A stretch of DNA of 64,000 bases from Candidatus Binatia bacterium (GCA_951812575.1 OX638322.1:3099925-3163924); one strand, 5' to 3'. Shown: positions 1 to 8,336, counted from the stretch's first letter. Numbers and translations are program-made. The notes: generated by a model from the sequence alone, not told the origin.

Positions 1-582
1 GCCGCGGACGGGGCCTTGTCCGTCGTCACCTGTTCCGCCATTGGTGCGGCCCTCCAGGCCGTGGGAGAGGGGAAAGAGGTCAATGTTCTGCCGGCTTCAA
101 GTCGAGCGCGCCGGGAAAAAACGCTCTCTCCACTCACCCTGGTGTTTGTGAGCTGTATTGTGGTGCTGAGTCTGGTCTGGACCTTGTCCGTTGTGATCCA
201 GGACCGCCGCGCCCTCAACCAGGTCCAGGACCAGATTCAGGCCCTGGCCCCAGCGGTGCGGCAGGTCCAGGATGACGAAGCGGTCGTGCAACGTCTGCAG
301 AGGCAACTCCAAACCCTGCGAGCCGAGACCCGCGTCCGACTGACACCGCTCCTCGAAGATATGTCGGGGCGCATCCCCCAGGAGGTCTACCTCACGGACT
401 TCCAGTTCAAGAACGGCAGGGTCGAACTCACGGGCGTGGCCAAGAGCGGCTCGTCCTCCGACCTGGTTGGAACTCTGGAAGCCTCGCCCTGCCTGCAGGA
501 TGTTGCGCCCAAAGCGCCTTTTAAGACCACCGGCAAGGGCGAAACCTTCACCCTGGGCGCACAGGTGAACCCATGCGGCTAA
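1..582 (+). CDS. gspL: T2SS inner-membrane platform protein GspL, C-terminal part (5' truncated by window)
   Basis: The frame is open from base 1, so the start codon and the actin-like cytoplasmic domain of GspL lie outside the window. Visible in order are a short cytoplasmic linker, one membrane segment (about visible residues 45-66, Leu/Val-rich), a coiled-coil (about 70-110) and a small PilN/GspL-type periplasmic domain containing IPQEVYLTDFQF. GspL recruits the GspE ATPase to the inner-membrane platform together with GspM. The stop overlaps the gspM start by 10 bases, and gspM, a gspC-like gene and gspD follow, the usual T2SS order. A PilN from a type IV pilus is the alternative; the GspD type of the neighbouring secretin favours T2SS. 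Confidence 0.75.
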   Translation, partial: AADGALSVVTCSAIGAALQAVGEGKEVNVLPASSRARREKTLSPLTLVFVSCIVVLSLVWTLSVVIQDRRALNQVQDQIQALAPAVRQVQDDEAVVQRLQRQLQTLRAETRVRLTPLLEDMSGRIPQEVYLTDFQFKNGRVELTGVAKSGSSSDLVGTLEASPCLQDVAPKAPFKTTGKGETFTLGAQVNPCG

Positions 583-1232
583 ACGCACTTTGGGAGGCCT
601 GGCAGCGCCTCTCTGCCCGAGAGCGGCTCCTCGCCGGCCTGGCCTGTGGCGCACTGCTGTTGGTGGCCCTCCGCTATGGGGTGATTGCCCCCTATCTGGC
701 CTATACCACCCAGCTCGAAGAGCGAATTGAGCGCGACGTGCAGCGTCTGGCAAAAATGCAGCGGCAACGGGACCGCGCCGCTGAAGTCCAGCAGCGGATG
801 CGCACCTTGGAGAAACAGTTTGCCGCGGCCTATGACCAACTCGTCCCCGGTGAAACCCCGACCCTGGCCGCGGCTCAGTTGCAGGAACGGGTCCAAACCT
901 TTGCCGACCGGAGCGGGTTGACCCTGGTCACCACCCAGGTGCTGAGAGAGCGCTCGCTCGGGTCCTTGCGCAAGACCGCGGTCCAGATGACGTTTCGGGG
1001 CGACACACCGGCGGTTGCGGATTTTCTTGCTCGGGTGGAATATGAAGACTGGTTGCTGTCGGTATCCCGTTTGGATATCGGGACCCCCGGCCGCCGCCGC
1101 CGCCGCCGCCGGCAGACCGCCCGCCCGCCGCTGACGATTACACTTGAGGTAGAAGGCATCATGCGCGCAAGCGCGCAGGGGGGCGCGGCCCTTCAGATAG
1201 CGAAGAAAGACCAGAGGGCGAAGGGAGAGTGA
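573..1232 (+). CDS. gspM: T2SS platform protein GspM
   Basis: A 219-residue bitopic membrane protein: short cytoplasmic tail, one membrane helix (about residues 20-40), a long coiled-coil (about 45-95) and a ferredoxin-like PilO/GspM domain. GspM partners GspL in the inner-membrane platform. The ATG sits inside the last codons of gspL, which suggests translational coupling. Odd feature: a run of CCG-type triplets around 1088-1112 encodes eight or more consecutive Arg residues in a surface loop near residue 175. The length (GspM is usually 160-220 residues) and position support the call; sequence motifs in this family are weak. Confidence 0.72.
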   Translation: MRLNALWEAWQRLSARERLLAGLACGALLLVALRYGVIAPYLAYTTQLEERIERDVQRLAKMQRQRDRAAEVQQRMRTLEKQFAAAYDQLVPGETPTLAAAQLQERVQTFADRSGLTLVTTQVLRERSLGSLRKTAVQMTFRGDTPAVADFLARVEYEDWLLSVSRLDIGTPGRRRRRRRQTARPPLTITLEVEGIMRASAQGGAALQIAKKDQRAKGE

Positions 1233-1241
1233 GCCCAGAGT

Positions 1242-1973
1242 ATGCGCATTCGGCGATTTTTCCATACGATCCTGGCGGTCATCGCCCTCGGCATCATCTG
1301 GCAGATGGTGAACACCTGGAGCCGGGCCATGCCCGGTGTTCAACCGGAGTCAGCGCACGCCCGGACAAAGGACCGCTCCGCTCCGGCCCTGCCGGTGCGC
1401 GTCATCCAGACCGGTCAGCGCCTAGCCCGGCAGATCACCGACAAAGACCTCTTTTCGCCGGACCGGAAGCGACCGGTCGTTGTCCAGCCAGCCGTTTCCA
1501 CCGAGCCGCCCCCGCCGCCCTCGCATCTCACGCTGGTTGGTGTCCTGTTGACCCCAGGCCGGGAAGAGGCCTTTCTGGCCGACTCCTCACAGGGCAATCG
1601 CGTGACGCGGGTGCAGACGGGAGAGCAGATCGATCGCTATCGCCTCACCCATCTGACCGCCTCTGAGGCCATTATCTCTCTGGGGGATGACGCGGAAGAG
1701 GTGGTCTTGCCCCTCGCCCTGCTCAGCAGTAAAAAAGCCACGAGCCTGCCCCGGCTGACCCCCAAGAAAGCAGCCGCCGCAAAACAGGCCCGGCAGCCGG
1801 CCGAGAGCCAGCCCGCGGAGGCGGACGGCGATGACCCGGCCCGGATTCGGGAGAATATCCGGCAATTGCAGCGCCGTCTCCGCCTGATCCGACGACAGGC
1901 CGCGCGCGAACGACGGGCCAAACGAGAGCAAGAAGCAGAGCCGGCAGAGGCACAGGCCGAGGAGCCAGAGTGA
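1242..1973 (+). CDS. gspC: GspC/GspN-like T2SS connector protein
   Basis: A 243-residue protein with an N-terminal membrane helix (about residues 7-25), a Pro-rich linker, and a small beta domain with LTLVGVLL, typical of the GspC homology region that links the inner-membrane platform to the N0 domain of the secretin. There is no PDZ domain. The C-terminus is a Lys/Ala/Glu-rich charged helix, so this is the short delta-proteobacterial-style version sometimes labelled GspN. It lies between gspM and gspD. Its stop codon falls inside a 13-bp tandem repeat that also covers the leader of gspD. Confidence 0.6.
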   Translation: MRIRRFFHTILAVIALGIIWQMVNTWSRAMPGVQPESAHARTKDRSAPALPVRVIQTGQRLARQITDKDLFSPDRKRPVVVQPAVSTEPPPPPSHLTLVGVLLTPGREEAFLADSSQGNRVTRVQTGEQIDRYRLTHLTASEAIISLGDDAEEVVLPLALLSSKKATSLPRLTPKKAAAAKQARQPAESQPAEADGDDPARIRENIRQLQRRLRLIRRQAARERRAKREQEAEPAEAQAEEPE

Positions 1974-2016
1974 GAGGCCAGAGTGAGAGGCCAGAGTGAG
2001 AGGCCAGAGTGAGAGG
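1965..2016 (+). repeat. 13-bp tandem repeat, four perfect copies
   Basis: CCAGAGTGAGAGG is repeated at 1965, 1978, 1991 and 2004 with no mismatch. The array contains the gspC-like stop codon (1971-1973), and each copy offers a GAGAGG purine stretch just ahead of the gspD start region. Copy-number change would alter gspC-gspD spacing and could affect gspD translation. Confidence 0.95.
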
Positions 2017-2029
2017 AATGCAGGAATCT

Positions 2030-4231
2030 ATGCGGATACGTGCGGCGGGAATGGGACGAGTCGGGGAATGGGCATGCCTGCTCCTGTGTTTTTTCATGTT
2101 GAGCCGGCCGACTCCGGGTCGAGCGCAGGCGGCCGACGACACGCTGCCGGCCGACGACGCGCCGTTTGCCGAAGACGGGCTGTCCGACGAGGACGACCCG
2201 GCGCTGGCCGCTATGGCCGAGGCCGGCGCGGAAGAGTGCGTCCCGGTTGGTGCGGACGACCTGATTGAATTGAATTTCGAGGGAGCCGACATTCGGGAAG
2301 TCATCCAGGGGCTGGCGGCGGGGCTGTGCATCCACTACTCGATCGATCCCAGGGTGCAGGGTGCGGTCACCCTGCGGACGGCCAGCAAAATTCGTGGTCA
2401 GGACCTCTTTCCGCTGTTCCATCAGATCCTGCGTCTCAACGGCATCGCCGCGGTCAAAGCCGGCGACATCTACCATATTGCCCCGGTTGGTGAGGCCAAG
2501 ACCCAGGTGCCCCTGCTGAGCGAAAGCAGCGGCCGGCGCCGCACCGCGTCCACGCAGGGCGAGTTCGTCATTGAACTGATCAAGGTCGAGCATATTGCGG
2601 CCACCGAGATGACGGAAATTCTGCAACCCTTTGTCTCGCCCGGCGGCCATGTGGTCGCCTACCCGCGGGGCAATCTGGTCATCCTGACCGACCTGGCCTC
2701 GAACGTCGAACGCCTGCGCGACCTGATCTCCGCGTTTGACACGGACACGTTTCGGACCCTCCACACCCAGGTCTACCGCATCGAACACGCCAACGTTGAG
2801 GACCTGGGCAAGGAATTGGTGAGCATCCTTCAGCCCTACGGCGTGACCGTCGAGAACGCGGAGGAGCGCGGGCTGTATATCATTCCGCTCACCCGGCTGA
2901 ACGCGATTGTCGTCTTCGGCTTTAACGAGAAGGTTTTCGACCGGATTGAAAGCTGGATCAGAGTCCTGGACGTACCGCCGGAAAAGGGCGGGGGACGCGC
3001 CGTCTACGTGTACGCGGTCGAAAACGCCAAGGCCGCCGACCTGGCCGACGTGCTGGGCGATTTATACGGCGGCGGCGGGGGTGGCGGCCGCCGCCGTAGC
3101 GGGCGTGACCGGGCTGGCGGGGACAATACGAGCCAAACCGACAGAGACTCGGAGACCGGACGCGGCGGCGGACTCAGTGGACGCGGCTCACGCGGCGGCG
3201 GGGGTCGCAGCGTTCTGATTGAGCCCGTAGAGGGCGAGACGCCGCTCTTCAAGGAGGTCGTCCGCATGGTGGCCGACGAGATCTCGAACTCCCTGATTAT
3301 TCTGGCCACTCCCCGCGACTACGACAAAATCCGGGAGGTGCTGGTCCGGATCGACGTAGTGCCGCGGCAGGTGCTGATTGAAGCCATCATTGCGGAGATT
3401 ACGCTCACCGGCGACCTGCAATTCGGCATCGAATACGCCTTTGCCACTGGGGGGATAGAGAATATTCTGGGCACGGACGGGGAGGGCGGGACCGGCAGTG
3501 GGCTGCTCCCGGCGGGGGCCAAAAAGGCGGTGACTATCGGTCGGGACGGTATTTTTTCTCTTCTTACCGACCAGGACAATTTTATAGCGCTGATCCGGGC
3601 GGTCAACTCGCGCTCCAAGGTGAACATTCTGGCCACTCCGCACGTGATTGCCGCGGATAATCGCGAGGCGCATATCCTGATCGGGACAGAGGTGCCGATT
3701 CTGACCTCCACCCAGCAGAGCACCCTGGCGACCGCGAATATCGTGTCCAGCATCCAGTATCGGGATACCGGGACGATCCTGACCATCCTGCCCCAGGTCA
3801 ACTCGGCCGGTCTGGTCAATATGGAGATTCGCCAGGAGGTCAGCGATGTCGGAGTGGCCTCGTTCGGCGACACCAACTCGCCCAGCTTTACCTCGCGCGA
3901 AACCGAGACCACGGTGGTGGTGCGCAACCGCGAATCCGTTTTGATCGGCGGCATTATCGACGAACGGATTGAGCGCACCCGCAACGGCGTGCCCCTGCTG
4001 ATGGACGTGCCCGTGTTGGGCCGCCTCTTTCGGTTCGAGCAGGACAGGCGCGAGCGGACCGAACTCGTCGTCCTGATTACGCCCTACGTCATTCGCGACC
4101 GGAACGAAGCACAAACTGTGACAAAAGAGTTCACCGACCGCATCCACCGCCTGCGCAATATGATCGAAAGCGCCCGTCAGCCCGTCGCCGGCAAGCCCCC
4201 CGCCGCACAGCCCGGCACCAGCGAGCAATAG
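2030..4231 (+). CDS. gspD: T2SS outer-membrane secretin GspD
   Basis: Forms the outer-membrane exit channel of the type II system. With the ATG at 2030 the protein has 733 residues; AGGAA lies just upstream. A GTG at 2009 and an ATG at 2018 in the same frame are possible but sit in the tandem repeat. Domains: signal peptide ending near GRAQA; N0 (ELNFEGADIREVIQ); repeated N1-N3 KH-like domains; and the secretin barrel with VLIEAIIAEI and VPLLMDVPVLGRLF. A Gly/Arg/Asp-rich loop of about 50 residues (coded at about 3067-3210) lies in N3, where GspD proteins often carry a variable loop. No pilotin-binding S-domain is obvious: the tail is short and Pro/Ala-rich. It is the last gene of the operon in this window. 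Confidence 0.93.
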   Translation: MRIRAAGMGRVGEWACLLLCFFMLSRPTPGRAQAADDTLPADDAPFAEDGLSDEDDPALAAMAEAGAEECVPVGADDLIELNFEGADIREVIQGLAAGLCIHYSIDPRVQGAVTLRTASKIRGQDLFPLFHQILRLNGIAAVKAGDIYHIAPVGEAKTQVPLLSESSGRRRTASTQGEFVIELIKVEHIAATEMTEILQPFVSPGGHVVAYPRGNLVILTDLASNVERLRDLISAFDTDTFRTLHTQVYRIEHANVEDLGKELVSILQPYGVTVENAEERGLYIIPLTRLNAIVVFGFNEKVFDRIESWIRVLDVPPEKGGGRAVYVYAVENAKAADLADVLGDLYGGGGGGGRRRSGRDRAGGDNTSQTDRDSETGRGGGLSGRGSRGGGGRSVLIEPVEGETPLFKEVVRMVADEISNSLIILATPRDYDKIREVLVRIDVVPRQVLIEAIIAEITLTGDLQFGIEYAFATGGIENILGTDGEGGTGSGLLPAGAKKAVTIGRDGIFSLLTDQDNFIALIRAVNSRSKVNILATPHVIAADNREAHILIGTEVPILTSTQQSTLATANIVSSIQYRDTGTILTILPQVNSAGLVNMEIRQEVSDVGVASFGDTNSPSFTSRETETTVVVRNRESVLIGGIIDERIERTRNGVPLLMDVPVLGRLFRFEQDRRERTELVVLITPYVIRDRNEAQTVTKEFTDRIHRLRNMIESARQPVAGKPPAAQPGTSEQ

Positions 4232-4280
4232 AAGCGGGTATTTTTGCTGGTCTACGGGGAGCGCTGCCCTCTTTTCTCCC

Positions 4281-4385
4281 CGGAGCGCGGGCATCCTGCC
4301 CGCCTGTTTATTTTCTTCTCCTGGGAGCGCAGGCATCTTGCCTGCCTGTTTTTTCTTTGCGGGCTAGAAGCCCGCACTCCCAGGG
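4281..4385. repeat. REP hairpin cluster A (three hairpins)
   Basis: Three perfect 7-bp-stem hairpins lie at 4287-4303 (GCGGGCA/TGCCCGC), 4329-4345 (GCAGGCA/TGCCTGC) and 4359-4375 (GCGGGCT/AGCCCGC), bordered by CTGGGAG and CTCCCAG. The middle one differs from the first by a compensating pair of bases. They fill the gap between gspD and the convergent transposase gene and may end or stabilise both transcripts. Confidence 0.9.
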
Positions 4386-4401
4386 AGGAAGCCCGTACTC
4401 C

Positions 4402-5019
4402 TCATAATGAAGCTTGGGTCCTGTCTCCCGCGCTGCTCCATTCCCAATCCGTGGCGTGCTCACACAACCCGGCCTGTACCGGGTTATTTTCGATATACTC
4501 CACAGCCGCGATGAAGTGACGTTCGTCGCGGACCGCCCGGTCGAAATACTCCTGCATCCACACCGCCCCGCGCCGGCCCAGCCGTTTATTGGCGCGATTC
4601 GCCGTATGCGACTTCCACGAATGGATGATTGAGGAAAGCGTATGGTGCCCGAGCGGCGTGACCAGAACGTGCACATGGTTGGGCATCACGCACCAGGCAT
4701 GAAGATGATAGCGTTCCCCGTCGAAGTGCTTGAGGGCATCTACCATCAGCCGGGCCACGTCCGGGTTTGCCAGCAAACACGCGCCATAACCGTTATCGAG
4801 CGCAGTCTCGATGCGCCGGCGTCGCTGTGAGCGCCGTTTGGCTTCAGGCAAACGTGCCAACTCTGATGCCCAGGTGGCTCGCAATGCAGCCGGAAGGCTG
4901 TCGTACAGACGAAAGGTGAGAGTCTGGGGAACGGCCCCGCCCTCGAAGTGTGGCAGATAGCCGCGCGAGTGCCATTTCGGCCCTGGGGAGCGTATATCCT
5001 CTTCTATCCGCTTGGTCAT
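4402..5019 (-). CDS. REP-associated tyrosine transposase (RAYT, Y1 family)
   Basis: A 205-residue single-domain Y1 (HUH-type) nuclease of the RAYT class, which cuts and mobilises REP hairpins in bacterial genomes. The WCVMPNHVHVLV segment carries the HxH metal-binding pair. VEYIENNPVQAGL is the conserved helix of the family that normally contains or follows the catalytic Tyr region. The frame stays open far upstream through REP repeats; I choose ATG 5019 because a GGAGG lies 11 bases before it and family homology begins there. It is flanked on both sides by the hairpins it probably mobilises. Confidence 0.88.
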   Translation of the reverse strand: MTKRIEEDIRSPGPKWHSRGYLPHFEGGAVPQTLTFRLYDSLPAALRATWASELARLPEAKRRSQRRRRIETALDNGYGACLLANPDVARLMVDALKHFDGERYHLHAWCVMPNHVHVLVTPLGHHTLSSIIHSWKSHTANRANKRLGRRGAVWMQEYFDRAVRDERHFIAAVEYIENNPVQAGLCEHATDWEWSSAGDRTQASL

Positions 5020-5039
5020 TCTATCCGCTTCCTCCTTTC

Positions 5040-5412
5040 CCCCTGGGAGCGCCGCCATCCGGCCCGCCCGTGTACTTCTTCCCCCCTGGGCGCGCGGCCA
5101 TCTTGCCCGCTTCTTCTTCCCCCCTGGGAGCGCGGGCATCTTGCCCGCTTCTTCTTTTCTCTGCGGGCTGGAAGCCCGCACTCCCAGGGAAGGCATCTTG
5201 GCCGCCTGATTATTCTCTTCCCCTGGGAGTGCGGCCATCTTGGCCGCAGTTTTTTCTTCTTTCCCCTGGGAGCGCGGCCATCTTGGCCGCAGTTTTTTCT
5301 TCTTTCCCCTGAGAGCGCGGCCATCTTGGCCGCAGTTTTTTCTTCTTTCCCCTGGGAGCGCGGCCATCTTGGCCGCAGTTTTCTCCTTTGCGCTCTGGAA
5401 GCCCCCCTCCCA
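5040..5412. repeat. REP hairpin cluster B upstream of the RAYT gene
   Basis: About nine hairpins of two stem types, GCGGGC(A/T) and GCGGCCA, separated by pyrimidine-rich spacers (TTTTCTTCTTTCCCC type) and bounded by CTGGGAG and CTCCCAG. All belong to the same family as the copies near 4.3, 6.0, 8.2, 11.6 and 13.7-14.8 kb. No gene of its own is credible here: the long frames across it only read the repeat. Confidence 0.9.
5223..5394 (+). repeat. 43-bp tandem REP repeat, four copies
   Basis: Copies start at 5223, 5266, 5309 and 5352. Each holds one GCGGCCA-TCT-TGGCCGC hairpin and a T-rich spacer, with only single-base differences. This is local tandem expansion of one REP half. Confidence 0.92.
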
Positions 5413-5443
5413 GGAAAGGAGTCCCGCCCTCCCAGCCGTCCGC

Positions 5444-5474
5444 TTGACAACCGAAACCGGCTTTGAACTAATAC
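5444..5474 (+). promoter_or_regulatory. Putative sigma70 promoter of the DUF433 gene, leaderless type
   Basis: TTGACA (5444-5449) and TAATAC (5469-5474) are separated by 19 bases, longer than optimal. A start about seven bases past the -10 would fall on the ATG at 5480, leaving no room for a ribosome site. The same segment with two changes precedes the gene at 8499. Confidence 0.4.
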
Positions 5475-5479
5475 CACAT

Positions 5480-5746
5480 ATGGCCGCAACCGAAGACAAA
5501 ATAAACGCTTCCCTGTTGACCCGCATCACCGTGCGCCCGGATGTCTTTGGCGGCAAACCTATTGTTCGGGATATGCGCATTTCGGTAGAACTCGTCCTGA
5601 GTTTGTTGGCACAGGGAGTGACACCAGCGGCTATTCTGGAGGATTACCCCGATCTGGAAGCGGATGACATTCGCGCGTGTATCGCCTACGCGCATGCGGT
5701 CATCGCCAAGGATACCCTGTCTGCCGTATCGGTAGCGGAGTCGTGA
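5480..5746 (+). CDS. DUF433 family protein, putative antitoxin
   Basis: An 88-residue protein with the DUF433 signature: RPDVFGGKPIVRDMRISVE, LLAQGVTPAAILEDYPDL and a final helix. DUF433 proteins are winged-helix-like small proteins that commonly pair with a DUF5615 PIN-like toxin, and remains of such a toxin overlap the end of this gene. The upstream frame is open through REP repeats, so the start is set at ATG 5480, where family similarity begins. There is no Shine-Dalgarno site before it. An antitoxin without a working partner is the simplest reading. Confidence 0.8.
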   Translation: MAATEDKINASLLTRITVRPDVFGGKPIVRDMRISVELVLSLLAQGVTPAAILEDYPDLEADDIRACIAYAHAVIAKDTLSAVSVAES

Positions 5747-5921
5747 AGTTTCTTATCGATCGGTGCGCCGGCCGCCGTCTAGCAGACTGGACGTGCCGGC
5801 GACGCGACGTATTGTCTTTATGGCTGAAGTGCTTGAGCGACATCGGCAGGCGCTGGAAAGACAGGCGGTCGTGACGGTCCGTGGTGGACGGGTTCGCGCT
5901 TCCCAGCCTCCGCCGTCATAG
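5743..5921 (+). pseudogene. DUF5615 PIN-like toxin, internally deleted and frameshifted
   Basis: The GTG at 5743 overlaps the DUF433 stop, as in intact DUF433-DUF5615 pairs, and begins VKFLIDRCAGRRLADW, the normal toxin N-terminus. After about 16 codons the reading continues in another frame with FMAEVLERHRQALERQAVV and VTVRGGRVR, which matches the C-terminal end of the family. The middle, including the later acidic PIN residues, is missing, so no active nuclease is expected. In the starting frame translation ends at 5874. Confidence 0.7.
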
Positions 5922-5955
5922 GGCCATAGATTGCCCGCCTGTATACTTTCTCCCC

Positions 5956-6062
5956 GGAGTGCGGGCATCTTGGCCGCGTGTTTTCCTTCTTTCCTCCTGG
6001 GCGCGCGGCCATCTTGGCCGCAGTTTTCTCTTTTGCGGGCTGGAAGCCCGCACTCCCAGGGG
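5956..6062. repeat. REP hairpin cluster C
   Basis: Three REP stems: a hybrid GCGGGCA-TCT-TGGCCGC, a perfect GCGGCCA-TCT-TGGCCGC and a GCGGGCT-GGA-AGCCCGC, ending with CTCCCAG. The stretch 5922-6296 holds only these repeats, the palindrome at 6073 and a G-run near 6270. Confidence 0.88.
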
Positions 6063-6072
6063 AGGAAACCCA

Positions 6073-6088
6073 CCCCTCCAAGGAGGGG
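6073..6088. repeat. 16-bp perfect palindrome, second repeat family
   Basis: CCCCTCCAAGGAGGGG, also found at 11710-11725 next to similar flanking words. It is a different family from the REP hairpins. Confidence 0.8.
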
Positions 6089-6296
6089 ATGGGGAAGGGG
6101 AGCGGGCGGACAATGCCCCCGCGAGCTGAACTTTTCGTGACCCAGGCTGGTGTTTTCATAGGCCGGGGTGGCCTGTTGATACGCGATGGTGGCGGCTTCA
6201 CACGCTGACACACCACCGCGCTTTCCGTTCCTCAGCCGGGCAGGTTGTCACCCCCCACGCCCGTGAAGGGGCGCGGGGGGGGGGGTAAGGCGAGGG

Positions 6297-7823
6297 TTAT
6301 TTCTCGTAGCCGGGGAAGTTCGTACGAAAGTGGTCGTTTGCCTGCTTGATGTGCGAGAATATAAAGCCGTCTGGAGCATCGGCGGTCACGTCAGCCACGT
6401 AGGTGTATTCCCTGCAGTCGGTTACTGCATCTGCGTCGTCAGAGTTCTCTTTGAGTTCTACCGCCTCCACTCGCACCGAGCTCTCTGTGCCGCTCCGGTA
6501 ACAATGACCTTTCCCGCTATTAATGTCCGAAGCGGTGGTGCGCCGGAACGAATGGCATCTATTGTTGAGGTCGTCAAGTACTGCGGTCGCTTCAGTACCA
6601 GTAACAAGAGTCATAGCTGTGTCAGTGCTGACGTAACAACCGTCATCGACCGCTGCCCGCCTCGGTAATGTCAGGTTCAGCACCCCGCGCCCGGAACACC
6701 CCAGCCCAGTCGGGTTAATCACACTCACCTTGCCGTCGATGTCAATTCGGTTGAGTTGGCTGGCCGTCAGTTGCGGCTCAGTGCCATCCTCGCACACAAT
6801 GCTGAAGTCACCCGCTTGCACATCCCGGCCGTCCAGGGGCGCGGTGTCCAGCCACAGATAGATGTTTGAGACGGACCTGTTGGAGCTTTCCACATCGAAG
6901 CGGGCACCGATCGTAGGGGGAGGGTCAGCGTTGACAGCCAGCCCAGGACAGCCATCCGTACCCGTACAAACGAGGCTCACACCGGGAGCGCCGGCCACCG
7001 CATCAATCTTCGGAAGCCGCGTCCTTCTCGGGACAAAGGTGTGGGTGAATGGATCGTTACAGCCGTTCTTAGCGTCGTTCAATTGAAGATGAACAGGAGT
7101 CCGGTTCTCGTCAGTATTCGAATAACAATATGCCTGACCGGCCGGGACAAAGGTATTGGTATCAGCCTCACAGCCATTCCCAGCGGGGTTCACGTCAGTT
7201 GGGGCAGGATCCCCAGCATTATTCCCAGCGGTTACATAACAGGTTGCCGTTTGCGGGTCCCTTGCCGGCCGCTCCGTGAAGGCGTCTACACTCGCTGCCC
7301 ATACCCCCTCGGTAATCGGAATCTCCGTCGCAAAAAAGCCACTGCCAATATCTTGCATAATCGCCCATGCGACCATGACATCCTTGTCTGCTGGAGCAGA
7401 ATCCGTAGCCACAGTCCCAGTGAGCGCGCAATCACTCGTTGACCCCCCATAGGCCAACGTCACAAATCCTCTGTCGGAAATGCCATCTTCCGCCTTCGAA
7501 AGGTATATTCCCTGGGCGGTATCCTGTGCTGTGGGTTGGGCGGATTGAAGGACAACGAACCCGAACTCATCCTCTCTCAGACAGATATCCGACCGCGCTT
7601 CCAGAGCGCCGTCGTCGCCACTATACACGGCAACGTTAATGACCGAGAATGCTACAGCCGGAGGGGTCGCAACATGCTGCACGCCGATGAGAGTGGCTAG
7701 ATTACCGCTGACTTCATAGTACGGGACCAGCAGCGCGTCCTCCGCATCTAGTAGCGCCGCAGATGCACTCCCGACCCAGCAGCCCAGTGTCAGCGCCAGT
7801 GTAAAAATATTAACCCTCTTCAT
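6297..7823 (-). CDS. Exported protein of unknown function, paralogue of the 9679 gene
   Basis: A 508-residue protein with a signal peptide (MKRVNIFTLALTLGCWVGS, cleavage after SASA). The start at 7823 is set by GGAG seven bases upstream; a longer in-frame start has no such site. The mature N-terminus has LLVPYYEVSGNLATLIGV and the C-terminus FSHIKQANDHFRTNFPGYE. Both ends are mirrored in the protein at 9679-10833 (LIPYYMAGENMATIIGV; WSHIAQMGGGFRMNFAGYE). The middle contains several Cys, possibly disulfide-bonded. I do not recognise a catalytic motif. It is probably periplasmic, surface-bound or secreted; T2SS export is an untested idea based only on the nearby gsp genes. Confidence 0.72.
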   Translation of the reverse strand: MKRVNIFTLALTLGCWVGSASAALLDAEDALLVPYYEVSGNLATLIGVQHVATPPAVAFSVINVAVYSGDDGALEARSDICLREDEFGFVVLQSAQPTAQDTAQGIYLSKAEDGISDRGFVTLAYGGSTSDCALTGTVATDSAPADKDVMVAWAIMQDIGSGFFATEIPITEGVWAASVDAFTERPARDPQTATCYVTAGNNAGDPAPTDVNPAGNGCEADTNTFVPAGQAYCYSNTDENRTPVHLQLNDAKNGCNDPFTHTFVPRRTRLPKIDAVAGAPGVSLVCTGTDGCPGLAVNADPPPTIGARFDVESSNRSVSNIYLWLDTAPLDGRDVQAGDFSIVCEDGTEPQLTASQLNRIDIDGKVSVINPTGLGCSGRGVLNLTLPRRAAVDDGCYVSTDTAMTLVTGTEATAVLDDLNNRCHSFRRTTASDINSGKGHCYRSGTESSVRVEAVELKENSDDADAVTDCREYTYVADVTADAPDGFIFSHIKQANDHFRTNFPGYEK

Positions 7824-7986
7824 CGTGCCACTCCTTTCTCTCCTCGTCCTTATGCGTCCTTCTGTACGCTTCCTCTGACGTATCCGCAAGGGTAATGAAA
7901 CCGTAATGTCTCTATTTTACCCTTCCCAGTGTGACAGGTCTATCCCGACGGGGTGTGGGCCTCTCTCTTATGCCGCGCATCGGGAG

Positions 7987-8040
7987 CGGCGCATTTCCGG
8001 AGAATTCATCCTGGGTCTGTTAGCACAGGGAGTGACATGA
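7987..8040 (+). pseudogene. Fragment of a second DUF433 gene
   Basis: The bases read RRISGEFILGLLAQGVT then TGA, closely matching MRISVELVLSLLAQGVT of the DUF433 gene at 5480, with similar DNA (TAGCACAGGGAGTGACA against TGGCACAGGGAGTGACA). Only this piece survives. The rest of 7824-8498 holds repeats and no gene. Confidence 0.6.
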
Positions 8041-8176
8041 GCTTTTCATCCCCTCTCGGGAGGGGTGGCCCGCAGAGCCTGCCCCGTACTTGATACGGGG
8101 GCCGGGGTGGGTTCCTGGAATGCCGGTCCTCCCAGTAGAGGAAGCCCGCCTCCTAATTGCGATATTCTCTTCCCCC

Positions 8177-8242
8177 CTGGGAGCGTGGCCATCTTGGCCG
8201 CTTATTCTTTTCTTTGCGGGCTGGAAGCCCGCACTCCCAGGG
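8177..8242. repeat. REP element D (two-hairpin unit)
   Basis: CTGGGAG, a GTGGCCA/TGGCCGC stem, a T-rich spacer, the GCGGGCT-GGA-AGCCCGC stem and CTCCCAG. This is a clean example of the full unit bounded by inverted CTGGGAG/CTCCCAG ends. Confidence 0.88.
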
Positions 8243-8336
8243 AAGGCATCGTTTTGCCTCCTCCAGCGCGGCTTTTACGGCGCGACCCTTATCCCCCTCA
8301 ATCCCCCTTAGCCTTTCCCTGGGCGCTTAAACCCCT

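Noticed and set aside
3188..4336. Minus-strand frame of 382 codons antisense to gspD
   Set aside because: GspD is unmistakable on the plus strand; the antisense frame has no recognisable domain.
5223..5394. Regularly spaced repeats as a CRISPR array
   Set aside because: The whole 43-bp unit repeats; there are no unique spacers and no cas genes. They are tandem REP hairpins.
5020..5580. N-terminal extension of the RAYT protein through the REP cluster
   Set aside because: The extra 187 residues only translate the repeats; family homology and a ribosome site begin at 5019.
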